64,000 bases of DNA from Echinarachnius parma (GCA_037951105.1 JBAMJV010008502.1:20384-84383); one strand, 5' to 3'; shown: positions 47,775 to 59,245, counted from the stretch's first letter. Notes: a model not told the origin generated them from the letters alone. Numbers and translations are program-made.

Positions 47775-48255
47775 CCATCGCCCATTAGATGGTCTTTATT
47801 TTACATAGATCTATCTTCCCTTTTCTCAATATAGATTTCAAAAGTACCCCCCCCCCCCCCCCCTTCATCATCATCATCCATTAGATGGTCTTTATTTCAC
47901 ATCTATCTTCCCTTTTCTCCTTTGTATTAGATTTCAAAACTTTTCTGTCAACCATTTGCGCCAAAATATGCTACCCCTTCCAACATGACTCGGACAGGTC
48001 TGTAAGCCTGTTAACCTGTTCCCTACTAGATTCTGCAATCCACATAGAGTTAATAGAGGACCCACCATGTTCATATAGGCCAAGGGTTAAAAGAGAAGTC
48101 ATTATAAGGTCTTTATTTCCCATTTATCTTCTTCTTTTTCTGCATTCTGGAGTTGTCTGGGTTTTTTTAACGTCTCATTAGTCCTAAATGTCCATCTACC
48201 AATCACCCATCAGAAGGTCTTTATTTCCCATCTATCTTTGTCCATTTTCTGATTT
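47775..48255 (+). repeat. GGTCTTTATTT-type repeat, four copies
   Basis: AGATGGTCTTTATTT followed by CATCTATCTTC and TTTCT occurs near 47786, 47883, 48106 and 48215. A 17-base C run (47847-47863) and an M1 copy (48011-48090) are interspersed. Confidence 0.8.
48011..48090 (-). repeat. Miniature repeat M1, reverse copy
   Basis: Runs from TTAACCTGTTCCCTACTAGA to GGCCAAGGGTTAA. Confidence 0.8.
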
Positions 48256-48261
48256 CTGTAG

Positions 48262-49080
48262 TTTGTGAAAATACTTGCATTATTTCAATATAACACCTTT
48301 GTATCTGTCTCCCCTTTCTATACGTCCATGGTCAGATATTTGGTGAAGTTCACCCCTCAAAATCTTTATGCTTTGTTTGTGGAGTTTGAGAATTCTACAG
48401 TTGTAAAAGTAGATCAACGACATGTATGGAATAATGTTGCATTTGTGTATTTTGGATAGAATTTGTTTACATTATAGTTTTGCTACATATTTTTGTCTGA
48501 GCACTGCTGATCATGCATTCTCTATTTTTACCAGAGTGTGTTTCTTTACCCCCTTGGCTACGGGAACCTGGTGGGCTATGTACAAAGTCTATTGGGGTCT
48601 CAGAATCTCTTAGGGAACAGGTTAACCTTGTTTTTGCAGCCTCTATTCTTGCCAGAGTGTCTTTGAATGTTGTTTTTGCAAGTATTAATCGCCCACATTT
48701 TGTTAAATTGTGACAACCAAGAATGTCAACAAAAATTTCTTGTTCCCTTGTTAATTTGTTCTAGTAGAGTCCATGGTTGGATATTTGGTTAAGCTCATCC
48801 TCAAAATGTTGATAATTTGTTTGTGGAGTTCCGAAGATCTTAGCTGCAATAGTATTACCCACATGTATGTTGCATGGGGGTAGAATTTGTTTGTATTTTT
48901 GTTTTGCAACATTTTCGGGGTCTGCTTTTGATGCAAACTGTAATTATTCTCTGTTGTTGAATGTTGTTTATGTAAGTATTATTCACCCACGTTTTGTTAT
49001 TATGACAACCAATAATGTCAACAAAACCTTTGCTCATTGTTCAACTTCACAGTATACATACGTGGACTTGCTTCTTCAGT
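48262..49080 (+). repeat. Large duplication, about 445-bp unit, first unit carrying an M1 insertion
   Basis: GTCCATGGTCAGATATTTGG, GTTTGTGGAGTT, ACATGTATG, TAGAATTTGTTT and GAATGTTGTTTTTGCAAGTA (then TGACAACCAAGAATGTCAAC) recur in order from 48320 and 48767. The later landmarks are only 295 bp apart, because the first unit contains extra DNA around 48540-48660 including M1. Confidence 0.8.
48547..48625 (+). repeat. Miniature repeat M1, near-consensus copy
   Basis: CCCCCTTGGCTACGGGAACC, TGTACAAAGTCTATTGGGGT and TAGGGAACAGGTTAA make this the clearest forward copy. Confidence 0.85.
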
Positions 49081-49271
49081 GGGGATTTCTTTGATCAAAA
49101 TTCCTTTGAAATCTATTTTCTTGCTTTTTTGTGTGTGTTTTTTGTTGTTGTCATATTTGTGTTTTGATTGTCACAGCTTGCACCCGCATTTGATTTTGTT
49201 ATTTTGAGTTCAACCCATTAAGGTCCCCGTTGCAGAAAGAGTAGCAATAGATTGTTAAGTTGCGATTAATT

Positions 49272-49541
49272 GCAGTGGCGTAGCCAGACTAAATTCCCCC
49301 AATGAGTGGGGGGTGGGAGCACATATTAAGCGTGAGCTGCTTCGGGTGGGGTCCAGGGTCCCGCCTTAATAGAGCCTCTGGCGGGGGTCCAGGGACCAGG
49401 AGGCTGAGCCTTTGGACAATCTTGTATTGTTGCTATTCAAAGTCCCCAAATCTAAACTATAAGCTAACAAGCAAAACGGGGCCTGAAGAGAAAGGGGGGT
49501 GCTCGGCACAGGAGCCCCCTCCCCTTTCACTACGCCACTGC
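49272..49541. mobile_element. MITE with CAGTGGCGTAG ends (hAT-like)
   Basis: GCAGTGGCGTAG (49272-49283) and CTACGCCACTGC (49530-49541) are perfect inverted ends. CAGTGGCGTAG is a widespread terminal motif of non-autonomous DNA elements that I associate with hAT. The interior is G-rich with a repeated GGGTCCAGGG phrase. The fragment CAGTGGCGTAGA near 27653 may be a relic. It sits inside the end of a MITE fragment (49222-49271). Confidence 0.8.
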
Positions 49542-49961
49542 GAAAGGGGTAAAATAAGCCAAAGACGTTTGCGGAATGTCAGAGGAGTCTTCAGATGGAC
49601 TTTTGAGATGCAGGGGATAATTGGGAGGGAGAAGTAAGAAGGGGATATGAAAGGATTTGTTTGAAAGTCCAAGAGATGTAGATTGAGAGGCAGAAGAGGG
49701 CCTAAACTAGGCTTGCAATCCTAGCAGGATCTTTGGCAAAGGCATGGGTGTACAGGCATATTTTTGTTCAGGTCTTTCGCTCAAATATGAGCATCTTTCC
49801 TGTTGACAAGACAAAATGTCTCCACAATTCGATGCCTGAAAATGAAATGTATTGCCTGCAATAAGGTGTTCTTTACCCTGAATATGGACATTTTCAAAAT
49901 TGGGAGGGTGAGGGGGTGCATTTCTTTAAACCATATTCACATAATGTTGACATTTTTATTC

Positions 49962-49992
49962 AGGTGGTCACTATATACAGGTTTGACTGTAT
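49962..49992 (+). repeat. Right-end fragment of the mariner-like MITE
   Basis: GGTGGTCACTATATACAGGT and TTGACTGTA match the right end of 51096-51283. Confidence 0.7.
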
Positions 49993-50059
49993 ATTTACCT
50001 TAGAAGTAATACATGTATGGTTCTTATAAATGTGAAATTAATGTGTTTTTCTCTCCTTT

Positions 50060-50132
50060 TCTCTCATTTCTTTGCATGTTCCTGACTGATCGTGCATCTT
50101 CATCACTGTCACCTTCTCATACACAGGTAAGT
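50060..50132 (+). other. Possible recursive splice (ratchet) site
   Basis: A long pyrimidine-rich tract (CTCTCCTTTTCTCTCATTTC, then CACCTTCTCATACACAG) runs directly into GTAAGT at 50127. An acceptor fused to a donor (AG followed by GTAAGT) is the signature of zero-length recursive splicing in long introns. CTGAC at about 50082 could be a branch point. It would imply plus-strand transcription through this window. Confidence 0.35.
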
Positions 50133-50216
50133 TATATTAGTGGTAACAAAACTGGCAATTCATGGTGTATTTAATCAAGGAACTTCAATTTCTTGCTCCT
50201 TGATTGAATAGATCCT

Positions 50217-50345
50217 GATGTGTGAATGTGTCTGAGTGTGTGTCTGTATGTTTGTTTGTATGTGTGTTTGTGTGTGTGTCTGTATGTATGTGTGTGTATG
50301 TTTGCATGTGGGTTTTGTGTTTTCTATATTTATGTGTGTTTGTTT
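50217..50345. repeat. TG/TATG-rich low-complexity tract
   Basis: Imperfect TGTG, TGTA and TTTG units without a fixed period. Confidence 0.9.
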
Positions 50346-51052
50346 GTGTCGTATATGTTTTCAAATGCTGTATCTCTGATTCAGTAAGTTGCATATTATA
50401 TGCAGGTTCATAAACATGGAAATTGTTTTCTTGGAATATATGATAACTTAAGTTATGTTATGCTTTCATGATCCGAGAATGGATTATTAACTTAGTTATA
50501 GGCTTCGCTGTGTATAATGAGTGTCACCTTGCAAAAACTAGGCCTGCATTAACACCATAGGATTGATTGACTAATATTTCCTTTCTGTAAAGTGTATACA
50601 TTCTTTCCCACCCCCGCCCGCCCACTGTGTAACTTTGTACTATAACACTCTGAGACACGACAAAGTATACACGTTTGTGTAGTTAACCATATTGAAAAAT
50701 ATTTGCATTTTTAAAGCAAGGCGATAATGTGATATTGTATGCCCAGCAATCGGAGCAACGGATATATTTACGCCGGTTATAATTTGATTGTTGCACCCGG
50801 CGCGGCGCGGGCCAAGTTATGCACCCTAGTTTTTATTAATCAGGCAAATTGTCAACTTCACACCACCGCAGCCCAGCCAGTGTTTAAACACACCCGGTGC
50901 CCTACAAATATTTGCAAATCGCTTTATACCCGTCCGTAATCTTTGAATTGAAGTGAAAACAAGACCACAAAATCTGATCTTTTGATCTTGTGATGGATAA
51001 CTTCCACAATTTTGTATTTTTCCCCCTCATGAATTATATTTTCTGCGTTTAC

Positions 51053-51315
51053 TTTAACCCGTTGCTTTCTGGGATATGGTGTACCCTGTACAAAGTACAA
51101 TCAAACCTGTCTTACTGCCAACCTGTATAGCAGCCAACCTGCCTATAGTGAACATCTAAAGTGATCCCCACCTTGCAGAGAAAGTCAATGTTATGGAACC
51201 TGTCTATAGAGGTCACCTGCCTACAATGGCAATTTTTCTTGTCTCCCTTCTAAAGGTGGTCACTACACACATGTTTGACTGTATATATGGGAACTCTAGA
51301 ATCTTGAAGGGTTAA
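51053..51315 (+). repeat. Miniature repeat M1 split by an insertion
   Basis: The 5' half (TTAACCCGTTGCTTTCTGGG ... TGTACAAAG) and 3' half (TATGGGAACTCTAGAATCTT, GAAGGGTTAA) are separated by the 51096-51283 element. Confidence 0.75.
51096..51283. mobile_element. Mariner-like MITE, TA target duplication
   Basis: Ends TACAATCAAACCTGTCTTA and the opposed CACATGTTTGACTGTA give a TIR beginning CAGT/CAAT next to TA, as in Tc1/mariner elements. It lies inside an M1 copy at the expected TA. It has no coding capacity. Confidence 0.75.
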
Positions 51316-52490
51316 TATATGATATGATTTTTTCCTTCCTTTTTGAACGTGGTTATATATTTGCTTTTTAGTGTATATTTTCAGCTACTTTTGTGTGATT
51401 GTATTTATCAGGTGGGTGGTGACCAAGTGACCTTGAAATAGTAAAAGGCAAACATTGAAATGAGGTCAAAGCCAAAATATATAGGCTGGATCCTAAAACC
51501 ATTATTCCATGAAACATTTCTTGCAGACATATTGCAAATAACTTCTTCTTTTTTTGTTAAAAGGGAGGAAAATGACATATAAGTTAGGAAGAATTGGCAT
51601 CCCACTTGTACTTGTACTCAAATTTAAAATATTGTTTTCTTTATGTGTAAAATATATTTTACATTAATAATCACATACAATCCAGAAAAGCTGGCAAAGA
51701 TATTACTTTGCGCTATATTGATGGGCTGCTTTACTTTACTGTTGATGTCTATTTTTGTTTGTATTTTCTCAATGCATTGGATTATTTTGTTTTCTTCACT
51801 TTCTATCTTTTTTTTTAAATTTGTCACCCTTATCTATCTCTAATTTATTTTCCAAGAAATAATTTGAGGGAATTCCAATGATTATGGCAATATTAATATA
51901 TCCTGTTTTTGAAAAGTTATATGGGTCAGCTTATCTCATGTTTTTAGGTCGGGACTGTCATATCAATTAGTTGCAGTTACGTTCGCTGTCCTGTGAAATT
52001 TCCATTTCAACCTTGTTGAGCTACAGAACAGTTGTCTTTTCACATAAAATTTGCAAAGTCACTATTTCACAAACATTTAAAACCCCAAATCTCATCAGGA
52101 ATGGGAATATTAATGGGAACTGTTTAAATATCTTAAATTCATGAAAGATATGTTCATTTTTTCTTGAAATAGAGTCATGAATATGTATTTTCTAAGGTTC
52201 ACAAAATGAAAACATCACAGTTTGATAGAAAAACCAAATTCATATCACATTTGGAATTAGAAATTTACCAATTTATGAAAGCTTGAAAAGAAAGATCATA
52301 ATGATTGTGAAAAAAAATACAAATTAGAGGATACCATTATTAGTTCCCCACTATTTAATCAATGAGATACCCCACCCAAGAAAAAACAAAACAACATAAA
52401 ACATATACCAATAATATAGGTTAAAAAGGCAGAAGTTTTTTCAAGGAAATGATCAATTCATAGATAGAAACGTGTTCTCTCGGGTTGTGC
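51316..52490. other. Unassigned AT-rich sequence
   Basis: No repeat partner or credible exon seen. Confidence 0.4.
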
Positions 52491-52496
52491 CCCAAA

Positions 52497-52606
52497 CATT
52501 GTAGCGTTGCTCATAACACTCCCTTACTTTGACTGCCATATGCATGAACTGTTCAGACACAACATTGGACACCTGTTCATTTTTCTTCTCTCTTTTTCGA
52601 GGGAAT
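52497..52606 (-). other. Exon-like segment, copy 1 of a 161-bp duplication
   Basis: On the minus strand it encodes KREKKNEQVSNVVSEQFMHM followed by AVKVRECYEQRYNVWG, in a frame shared with the copy at 52648-52766. The codon GTA within GTCAAAGTAAGGG would serve as a splice donor (AAA then GTAAGG). The copy-2 base there is GC, so the donor is lost. No protein family is recognised and no firm acceptor is seen. Confidence 0.35.
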
Positions 52607-52647
52607 TTTGACTTTGAGATTGAAAATTGGGACATAAATTAGATAAT

Positions 52648-52766
52648 CAGCCAGAAATGTTGCAGTGTTGCTTGTAACACTCCCTTGCTTTGACTGCCAT
52701 ATGCATGAACTGTTCAGGCACAACATTGGACACCTGCTCAGTTTTCTTCTCCCTTCTTCGAGGGAA
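52648..52766 (-). other. Exon-like segment, copy 2 of a 161-bp duplication
   Basis: The same frame reads RREKKTEQVSNVVPEQFMHM and AVKARECYKQHCNISG before a stop. Most residues are kept, but differences from copy 1 include several amino-acid changes (N/T, S/P, V/A, E/K), so purifying selection is not clear. Confidence 0.35.
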
Positions 52767-53455
52767 AACATGACTTTGAGATTGAGCATTGGAAGTGGCA
52801 GACAGGAATAAAAGTTAAACACCCAGCCATTTGGGTTTATTTACCTTCACAAATCCTCCATCACACCTCTACCACACTTGCATGAAAGGCAGCGCCCGTT
52901 TTCAAACAAAATTGTCAGTGCAATTTGTGACAGTCCTGATCGAGCCACCAACTCTCTGCTCTACTCCACCAGTTGGTTTATTTTATGGTCCCTTGGTTTA
53001 CATACATTTGGTCACATGATTCCTGAGATTTCCATTTTTAATAATTCAGCTCAGAACTTAACCCCCAAACCTAACACAGAACTGCCAAGTCTCCCTGATT
53101 TTTTTCAAGAGACTCCCTTAAAAAGACCAAGAAGGATTCGATCCCATCAGCCAATCTCCCTGATTTCTAATGAAATTTCCCTAATCTTCCTGATTGATGA
53201 ATATAAAATGTTGGTAACTATGCTGATCTCACTCAACCCCTAACCCTAAGCCTGATCCTGATTCCAATCCTACATGTATGCTGCTAAATTCCGACTGTCT
53301 AATGTTAGTTTTGGTTTGAGGATTAGGGTAAGGGTTTAGAGTATGTTACAAGTTCTAGTTAGGGTTTGATATCTTTGTTTCTGAAATGACATATTTTAAA
53401 GAGAAAGTTCATGGTTTACCTACACCACATCAAAACTCTTCCTTGGAAAAGTGGT

Positions 53456-53471
53456 GGTCCTGAAAAGGACC
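53456..53471 (-). promoter_or_regulatory. Histone-type 3' stem-loop
   Basis: On the minus strand GGTCCTTTTCAGGACC is a 6-bp stem with a UUUC loop, followed by ACCAC and a purine-rich CCAAGGAAGAG about 10 bases on. This is the layout of replication-dependent histone mRNA 3' ends. The frame upstream (53627-53430) does not encode a histone tail, so it is an orphan signal, a relic or a coincidence. Confidence 0.4.
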
Positions 53472-53696
53472 CACTTGATCAACACACTTCACACAAATAG
53501 TGTAGCAAATGTCACTGGGGCAAATCTCAAGGAACTGCCAATGGGGAACTATGATCAGAGAGTGATGACCTTGGCTTTGCAGAATTATGCATACTTTGCT
53601 TGAGGCTGTTTTATTCTTACGTGCCAATGAATTTGATAATTCAGAAATGTAGCACAGTCAATGGAGTTCATTCATTATTCATGTTTTTACCATAAG

Positions 53697-53770
53697 TTAA
53701 CCCCTTGCATAAGCAAACCTGATTGAATATATACACAAAGTCTTTAGGGATTTCAGAATCTCAAATGGAT
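53697..53770 (+). repeat. Miniature repeat M1, diverged
   Basis: TTAACCCCTTGCATAAGCAA, ACACAAAGTCTTTAGGGATT and TCAGAATCTCAAATGG; the closing GGTTAA is lost. Confidence 0.65.
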
Positions 53771-55226
53771 ACATCTTGCTCCAAAAAGCAGATAATCAAG
53801 TTGTGACCATATATATAGTTCACCATGCCTTGAAATCATATAGCTCACTTTCATACATATTTATGCCATGGCATAGCCAGAATTTGATTTTCAAAAAGCC
53901 TTCTTGACAACCTTACTGAGCTCAAGTACATAACTTCAGCTATATTATTTTGGTAATCCTTGAGACTGAGAGTTTTCGTCAAAATCTTTTTTTACTAGGC
54001 GGTCAGACATTCATACACATATCGCTTCTAATACTTCCCCTTCAAAATGAACAGTTTAGTAGTTTGTCCACTGAACACAAATTTTTACTGAATACCTATA
54101 ACGGGTTAAGTTCAACCTATTAAATACTCAGATCAAATAAAGGTATCATTATTTTGCCATTTGACTCAGAATTTGATCCCACGTTGGAAACAAATGTTTC
54201 AGCAATTTTGTAATTGAGGAGATACGCGGGATGGCAGCCATATGTGTTGTGTAGAAAGTTTTTTTTTCCTAGGATGTTTGAAGAAAAACAATATTTAGAA
54301 AAGGACTTGATCATGGGAAGAAATGTTTTTTAATGAAGATAAGTAGAACAAAAACATCCCAGAGATAGAAGGGAAATTATCTTCTTTATCATCGGGTTAT
54401 TTCATTTCTTTTCTTTCTTTTTTTCTTGTATATGTATAGAAATGGTTTGTAAGGGATTTTGTTTTGGGAAGGAGTTAGTTTGAGTAAAGATAAGTAGAGG
54501 ACAAATATTCTATATCTTCATTGGACGAACATGCTATGATTTGAAACATTATAGTATCTCCTTGCCCTTTGGTAACTATGGTATGATAAGATAATGAAGA
54601 ATATATATTTATTTTGTATTCCTTGTTGTTGATAGATCTTTATGGCTGAATAAAGATATATTACCACCACAACCTACTATAATTGTAAGCTATTATTTTA
54701 GGGGGAAAATGAATAAATTAAATGCAGTAATAGTATTTTAAAATATTTTAAATTGACAATAGTCCCTTTTGCCAAGTGATACAAAGGGAAATGTTCTGAT
54801 TGTCCAAGTTTTAGATGGTACTATACTTCCTTGTTACAAAGTATCTTGGACAATCAAGTAGTACTTGAACCTTATGTTGAGAAAAGAATGAATACAAATG
54901 GAAATGTTCAAGTTATTCTGTAGATCTGTTTATTTATTCCTGTTAAACATTGTACAGGCTTATGTGCATTCTAGATGTCAAAAATGTGACGTCGACATTG
55001 GGATTGCAGAGTTTAATCTTCTTGTACAAATACAAGAAAGTACATGCCGGGTTGTTAAGGTCAGAGAGAGTCACTGCGACCGCCCCATTAACAAATCGGA
55101 GGAAAGCCGAATATTGTTCCAATTACCCGGCACATGTCGCAAGTCGGTAGCTGCAACAACTATTAGCAGCATGTGGCTCAGAATTGAGTGTGGGGTATCT
55201 CTGACTTGGCTCTATGGAGAATGGTA
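53771..55226. other. Unassigned sequence
   Basis: A 109-codon plus frame at 54898-55227 crosses a slightly GC-richer stretch (54985-55170) but matches no family I know and has no clear splice sites. Confidence 0.4.
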
Positions 55227-55460
55227 ATAATAATAATAATAATAGATTGCATTTATATAGCGCTTGATACAGGGTTTTGAAGAGCTGTAGCAATATTATT
55301 ACCCTAGATCATCAGGTAAAGTTCAAACCTGCACATTTATCTTGTGCACCATCTCAACTCCCTGGGGAGCAAACTAGCCTGAGCTGCTCTACTATGTAGG
55401 GCGCTACAGGCTAATTAACACCTGACCAAGTACCCAGCAATGAGGATTAAATGGATCACC
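55227..55460 (+). repeat. (ATA)n-led repeat with GCATTTATATAGCGCTTG
   Basis: A run of ATA units is followed by GATTGCATTTATATAGCGCT, a sequence I have seen as a common dispersed repeat in marine invertebrates. A related short element with ATA and TTATTATTAT ends is at 56636-56705. Confidence 0.6.
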
Positions 55461-55871
55461 ACCAAGCCCAGCCGGACAATTCTCAGACAAAGTCTAAAAT
55501 TCATTCAAAACTAGTCCAGAAAAATACTTGTGCTGTATGTTATACAAAATCAAATAGCGTTGAACTGGTTAAATCCATTTTGCGCTTTACCCATGCCTAA
55601 TACCGATGTAAAACTAAACCCTTTCTAAACCCTTTTCTGTAAATATATTGCAAACAAGGAATGAGAGCCAGGACCAAAATTGCTGGATAATTAGCCAGCA
55701 GAACCTGATTAGATACATGTGTACTAGATCCTTTGGTGGACCGGCCAGCCGGGGCGGTCTGGGCTTCATATTTTGGATTGAGTGGGACTGACATTGAAGT
55801 TCTTAGACTTGGGAATGGAAGGTTATTTTTTTATAAAGAATGTACTTGTTTTTTTGTTTTTTGTTTTTTGT

Positions 55872-55880
<9 letters not shown>
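55461..55880. other. Unassigned sequence
   Basis: No repeat partner or credible exon; ends in a T-rich tract. Confidence 0.4.

Positions 55881-55881
<1 letters not shown>

Positions 55882-55906
<25 letters not shown>
55882..55906. repeat. Poly-G run, 25 bases
   Basis: The longest homopolymer in the window, directly after a T-rich tract. Confidence 0.95.
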
Positions 55907-55907
<1 letters not shown>

Positions 55908-56019
55908 CAATGGAAAAACTATTATTTGCCCTCTTTCACATTTATATGAAATTACATTGTTCTTTCACAGTTTCATCAATTATTTAGTTGCCGGATCCTG
56001 CAAGCAAACTAGACAACTG

Positions 56020-56107
56020 AAATTATACTTGCCCGACATCAATTTTTACTTGCCCCCCACCCCCCCCCCCCCCCCCCACAAGCGGGCAAGTGCTAGTATC
56101 GAGCCCC
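56020..56107 (-). repeat. CTTGCCCG-type repeat with poly-C, inverted relative of 33056
   Basis: CAAGCGGGCAAGTGCTAGTA and TCGAGCCC is the reverse of the 33056 start. An 18-base C run (56060-56077) extends TTGCCCCCC. Confidence 0.75.
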
Positions 56108-56347
56108 TCTCTATGAATATTGGAGCGCATGTTGTATCAATAGAGATCATTCCTCTTTGCCCTTTGCGTGCACTCTTTTATCTTTTGTTTATCCCCAGAC
56201 GCACGCATTTACATCTTCAGATTCAATAGCCTTCTATTTTGTAGGAATTCCTTTTACGCTAAACCGTTATTGATCTGTAACACTTGAACGAACATTGTTC
56301 ATTAGGTTCCTGTTACGCTTGTCTGATCTATTTATGTAGAGTCATAT

Positions 56348-56584
56348 ATATGATGACATAAATGGTACCCTGGGGTACCAAACGAATATCCGCCATTTTG
56401 TTTAATTATTTATTTATTTTTTAGGGCTGTACCGGGGTATAGCGTGCATACTTGCGCGCGCTGCACTGCATGCACAACGCAATACGGTTATGCTTCGAGT
56501 GGACACAAGATGGCGCTACACAACGCGGTACCCCGGGGTACAACGGTACAACGGTACCCCGGGGTACCGCTTGTGTCATCATAT
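56348..56584. mobile_element. 237-bp MITE with GGTACC palindromic ends
   Basis: ATATGATGACATAAATGGTA and CCCTGGGGTACC at the left oppose GGTACCCCGGGGTACC and GCTTGTGTCATCATAT at the right, a TIR of about 32 bp. GGTACCCC and GGGGTAC words recur internally (56530-56542), and the core is CpG-rich (CTTGCGCGCGCTGC). Confidence 0.85.
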
Positions 56585-56635
56585 GTTGAGTCTTGAAGGC
56601 AAGCATGATGTTCAGCATTTTTTAATTGTTGTTTT

Positions 56636-56705
56636 GAGATAATAATAATACATTTCATTTAGATTGTGCTTAATATAGGATTTCTCAATATTATTATTAT
56701 CCTCT
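56636..56705. repeat. Short inverted element with ATAATAAT ends
   Basis: GATAATAATAATACATTTCA opposes AATATTATTATTATC, and an ATTTAGATTGTGCTTAATA core resembles the repeat at 55227. Confidence 0.6.
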
Positions 56706-58694
56706 GTTTTGATAGCAGACAATTTACAATTGAATATATATTTTTGGGACCAGTAAATGTTTTGTTTTTGGCCACCAACATTGAAAAGTAGATTATGATA
56801 TTTCCAGGCCCTACTTGACCACTAGTTAGCAAAATAGTTGTATTGGATCCTTGATATTGAAGTAAAATGTGTGTTAAATACCAACATCAAAATTGTCTTC
56901 TGTACAAAGTGTTAGCATGTCTAAAAGGAAAGAATTTCATTTTCAGTGTGTGGCTCATTTCCAGTATTATCGTAGATGAATTGAGAATTTTATAGGAGGT
57001 GGCCTAGGTCTAGAAGAATCTAGGGTCCCAAAGTGAGTCAGCCCATATCATACAAAGCTGGAAAATACCATTCTGAATTGAGATGACCAGTGACCTATAG
57101 TGGACTAATCCCATGCTTCGTCATCAAGAGATTGTTCATTTTTGGATTATGTGTGATTATTCATTTTTATGCAAGCATTTCCAAGACCTGGCACTTATAG
57201 GATCTAGGGAATTAAAGAGTTAACAGCTGATAAGATGATCTAATCTGCTTATAGGGGTCACTGTGTTAATAATTGAGTATTAAGATTGAAGGGAATCTGG
57301 TCCTGTGTTATCTATTTTGGTTCATCTTCCACCAATAATGAATCCTACCTAGGTTGAAATTATGTTTTAATTTATAGAGATAAAGACATTTTTAATAATT
57401 TACATGTAGGATATGTTCTGTGGCAGAATTCCCTCGCCATATTGGCATATGGTACCGTAATAGTTGTAGGATTTAAATGAATTAATATGATTTTTTTTTT
57501 GTGTGTGGAAGGTATACTGTTCTACCTAATTCCTTATTAAATTGTAGGTGTACTATTTAATAGAAACATGCACAAGATCTATATGAGTCAGAGACAGTGT
57601 AATCCATTTACTGCGGCTGCTAAGTATGGTTAAGAAGCAGGGACTTAGCGGGATAAACTTATTATTACACCGGTATGCATCGGTTAACCTCCTAACAACT
57701 CATTGTGTCTGTATACATGTACATATAGCCATGGCTGAGGTCTGTTGCCAGAATCTTTCCTGTTCTTCACCTGACAAGCAAAAATACAATTATTTTGCCT
57801 GATTATCCAGAGTATTTTTTTGTTTCATGACATGATTTTGCCCAGAAATAACATGAATTTGCCTGAATTTGGGGGCGTTTTGTGCTCAAATAGTTCATTT
57901 TTCAAAACTGGTGGGGGGGGGGGGGGGGAGCTGCAGCCCCTCGAGCCCCACCCCTTTGTGTGCCTATGGGGCTTTGATGATTTCATAAGTAAGCCAGGCA
58001 CACACACAAAAAACAAAAAGAAGGTAAGGAAATAGATTTATAAGAAATTACAGCATTCCAAAGCGGAGATGTACAGTATTGATTTAATTGATCCATTCTC
58101 CATGCGACAAACAAGCACCTCTCTATGAGGACGAGCAATGTATCTCCTTTTTAATGTAATTGAAGTGTAATATACCAGTTAACATGCAAAACAACAAAGG
58201 AGATGCTGGAAAGGAATGTGCATTGTTTTGTTTCTTTTGTTTCTCTTGGTTTATTAAACAAGCAAGTGGTTGACCCCCGGCGGATGAAAAGAGGACAATA
58301 CAAAAGTCGTTTAAATAATCATTATCACTCAATTAATAGTCATATTGATTTATTTTCTAGTTGAAAATTGCTCATGTGTGCCTATACGCCCTTTGCATTT
58401 CATTTATCATTCATTTGCTTTGCCCTTGGTGGCCAATAATTTGACAAGAACAATACAAACTTAAGGGTACAAATTCTTAACGTTGGAAATTTAGAATGCT
58501 AAAAAGTGATTATCTACAATTTAATAGTATACATACATTAGTTTTGTATTGGATTATATGGAATGTAAAGCCAGGGGCTCTCCTCCTCTGATTTGGGGAC
58601 TTTTTGTCACTCCAGTGCTAAATTACCCTTAGCCATTTATAATTCTTTATTATATATTTTTTTCACTAGAGGGGGAGGGAACTTTAGGATAGAC
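56706..58694. other. Unassigned sequence with poly-G at 57913-57928
   Basis: No repeat partner or credible exon in about 2 kb apart from the 16-base G run. Confidence 0.4.
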
Positions 58695-59245
58695 TTACAA
58701 TTCCCAGACATATGTCACTTTGAACTTGGAAGTACCCTCTGACCCATATGCAAACAATCTGGGAACTGGTAACAATCTGTCACCAAGCATACAATGTCCC
58801 ACTGCAAATCTGAGACCCATTTCACATCGTGGATGAGACCTGGTCCTAAAATGGCCTAGTAACTTTTTTGTGTGAGAATCATCCTCTGACCCATGTGCGA
58901 ACAGAACAACAGGGGGAACTAACTGGTAACAATCTGTCACCAAACAAAACCTCCCACAGCAAATCCTTGGTCCAGACATGGTGAGGTCATTGTGGACCCA
59001 TTTCACATCTTCAGTTGGGCCTGGTCCTAAAATTGTCTTCTTTTGACCCGTATGCAGACAACTGGGAACTGGAAACAATTGTGTCTTCAAATGCAGAACA
59101 TCGCACAGCGAATCTGGGGGTTCAGTGGCTTTAGACCTTCCAAATAATGTGAGATCATTTGGACCCATTTTACATCTTCAATTAGACCTGGTCCTAAAAT
59201 CGTCCATTTCACACCTTCAATTAGACCTGGTCCTGAAATGGTATA
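58695..59245 (+). repeat. Tandem repeat, about 140-165-bp unit, three-plus units
   Basis: CTGGTAACAATCTGTCACCA near 58766 and 58922, and CTGGAAACAATTGTGTC near 59066, open units that each continue GACCCATTTCACATC and GACCTGGTCCTAAAAT. The 157-codon minus frame (59168-58695) is a by-product with internally repeated peptides. Confidence 0.85.

Noticed and set aside
53233..53252. Telomere-like AACCCCTAACCCTAAGCC
   Set aside because: Only two to three imperfect units; not a telomeric array.
54898..55227. 109-codon plus frame with a GC-richer core
   Set aside because: No recognisable motif and no good acceptor or donor; could not be supported as an exon.
58695..59168. 157-codon minus frame, among the longest in the window
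   Set aside because: It covers a 140-165-bp tandem array, has repeated internal peptides and no family resemblance.
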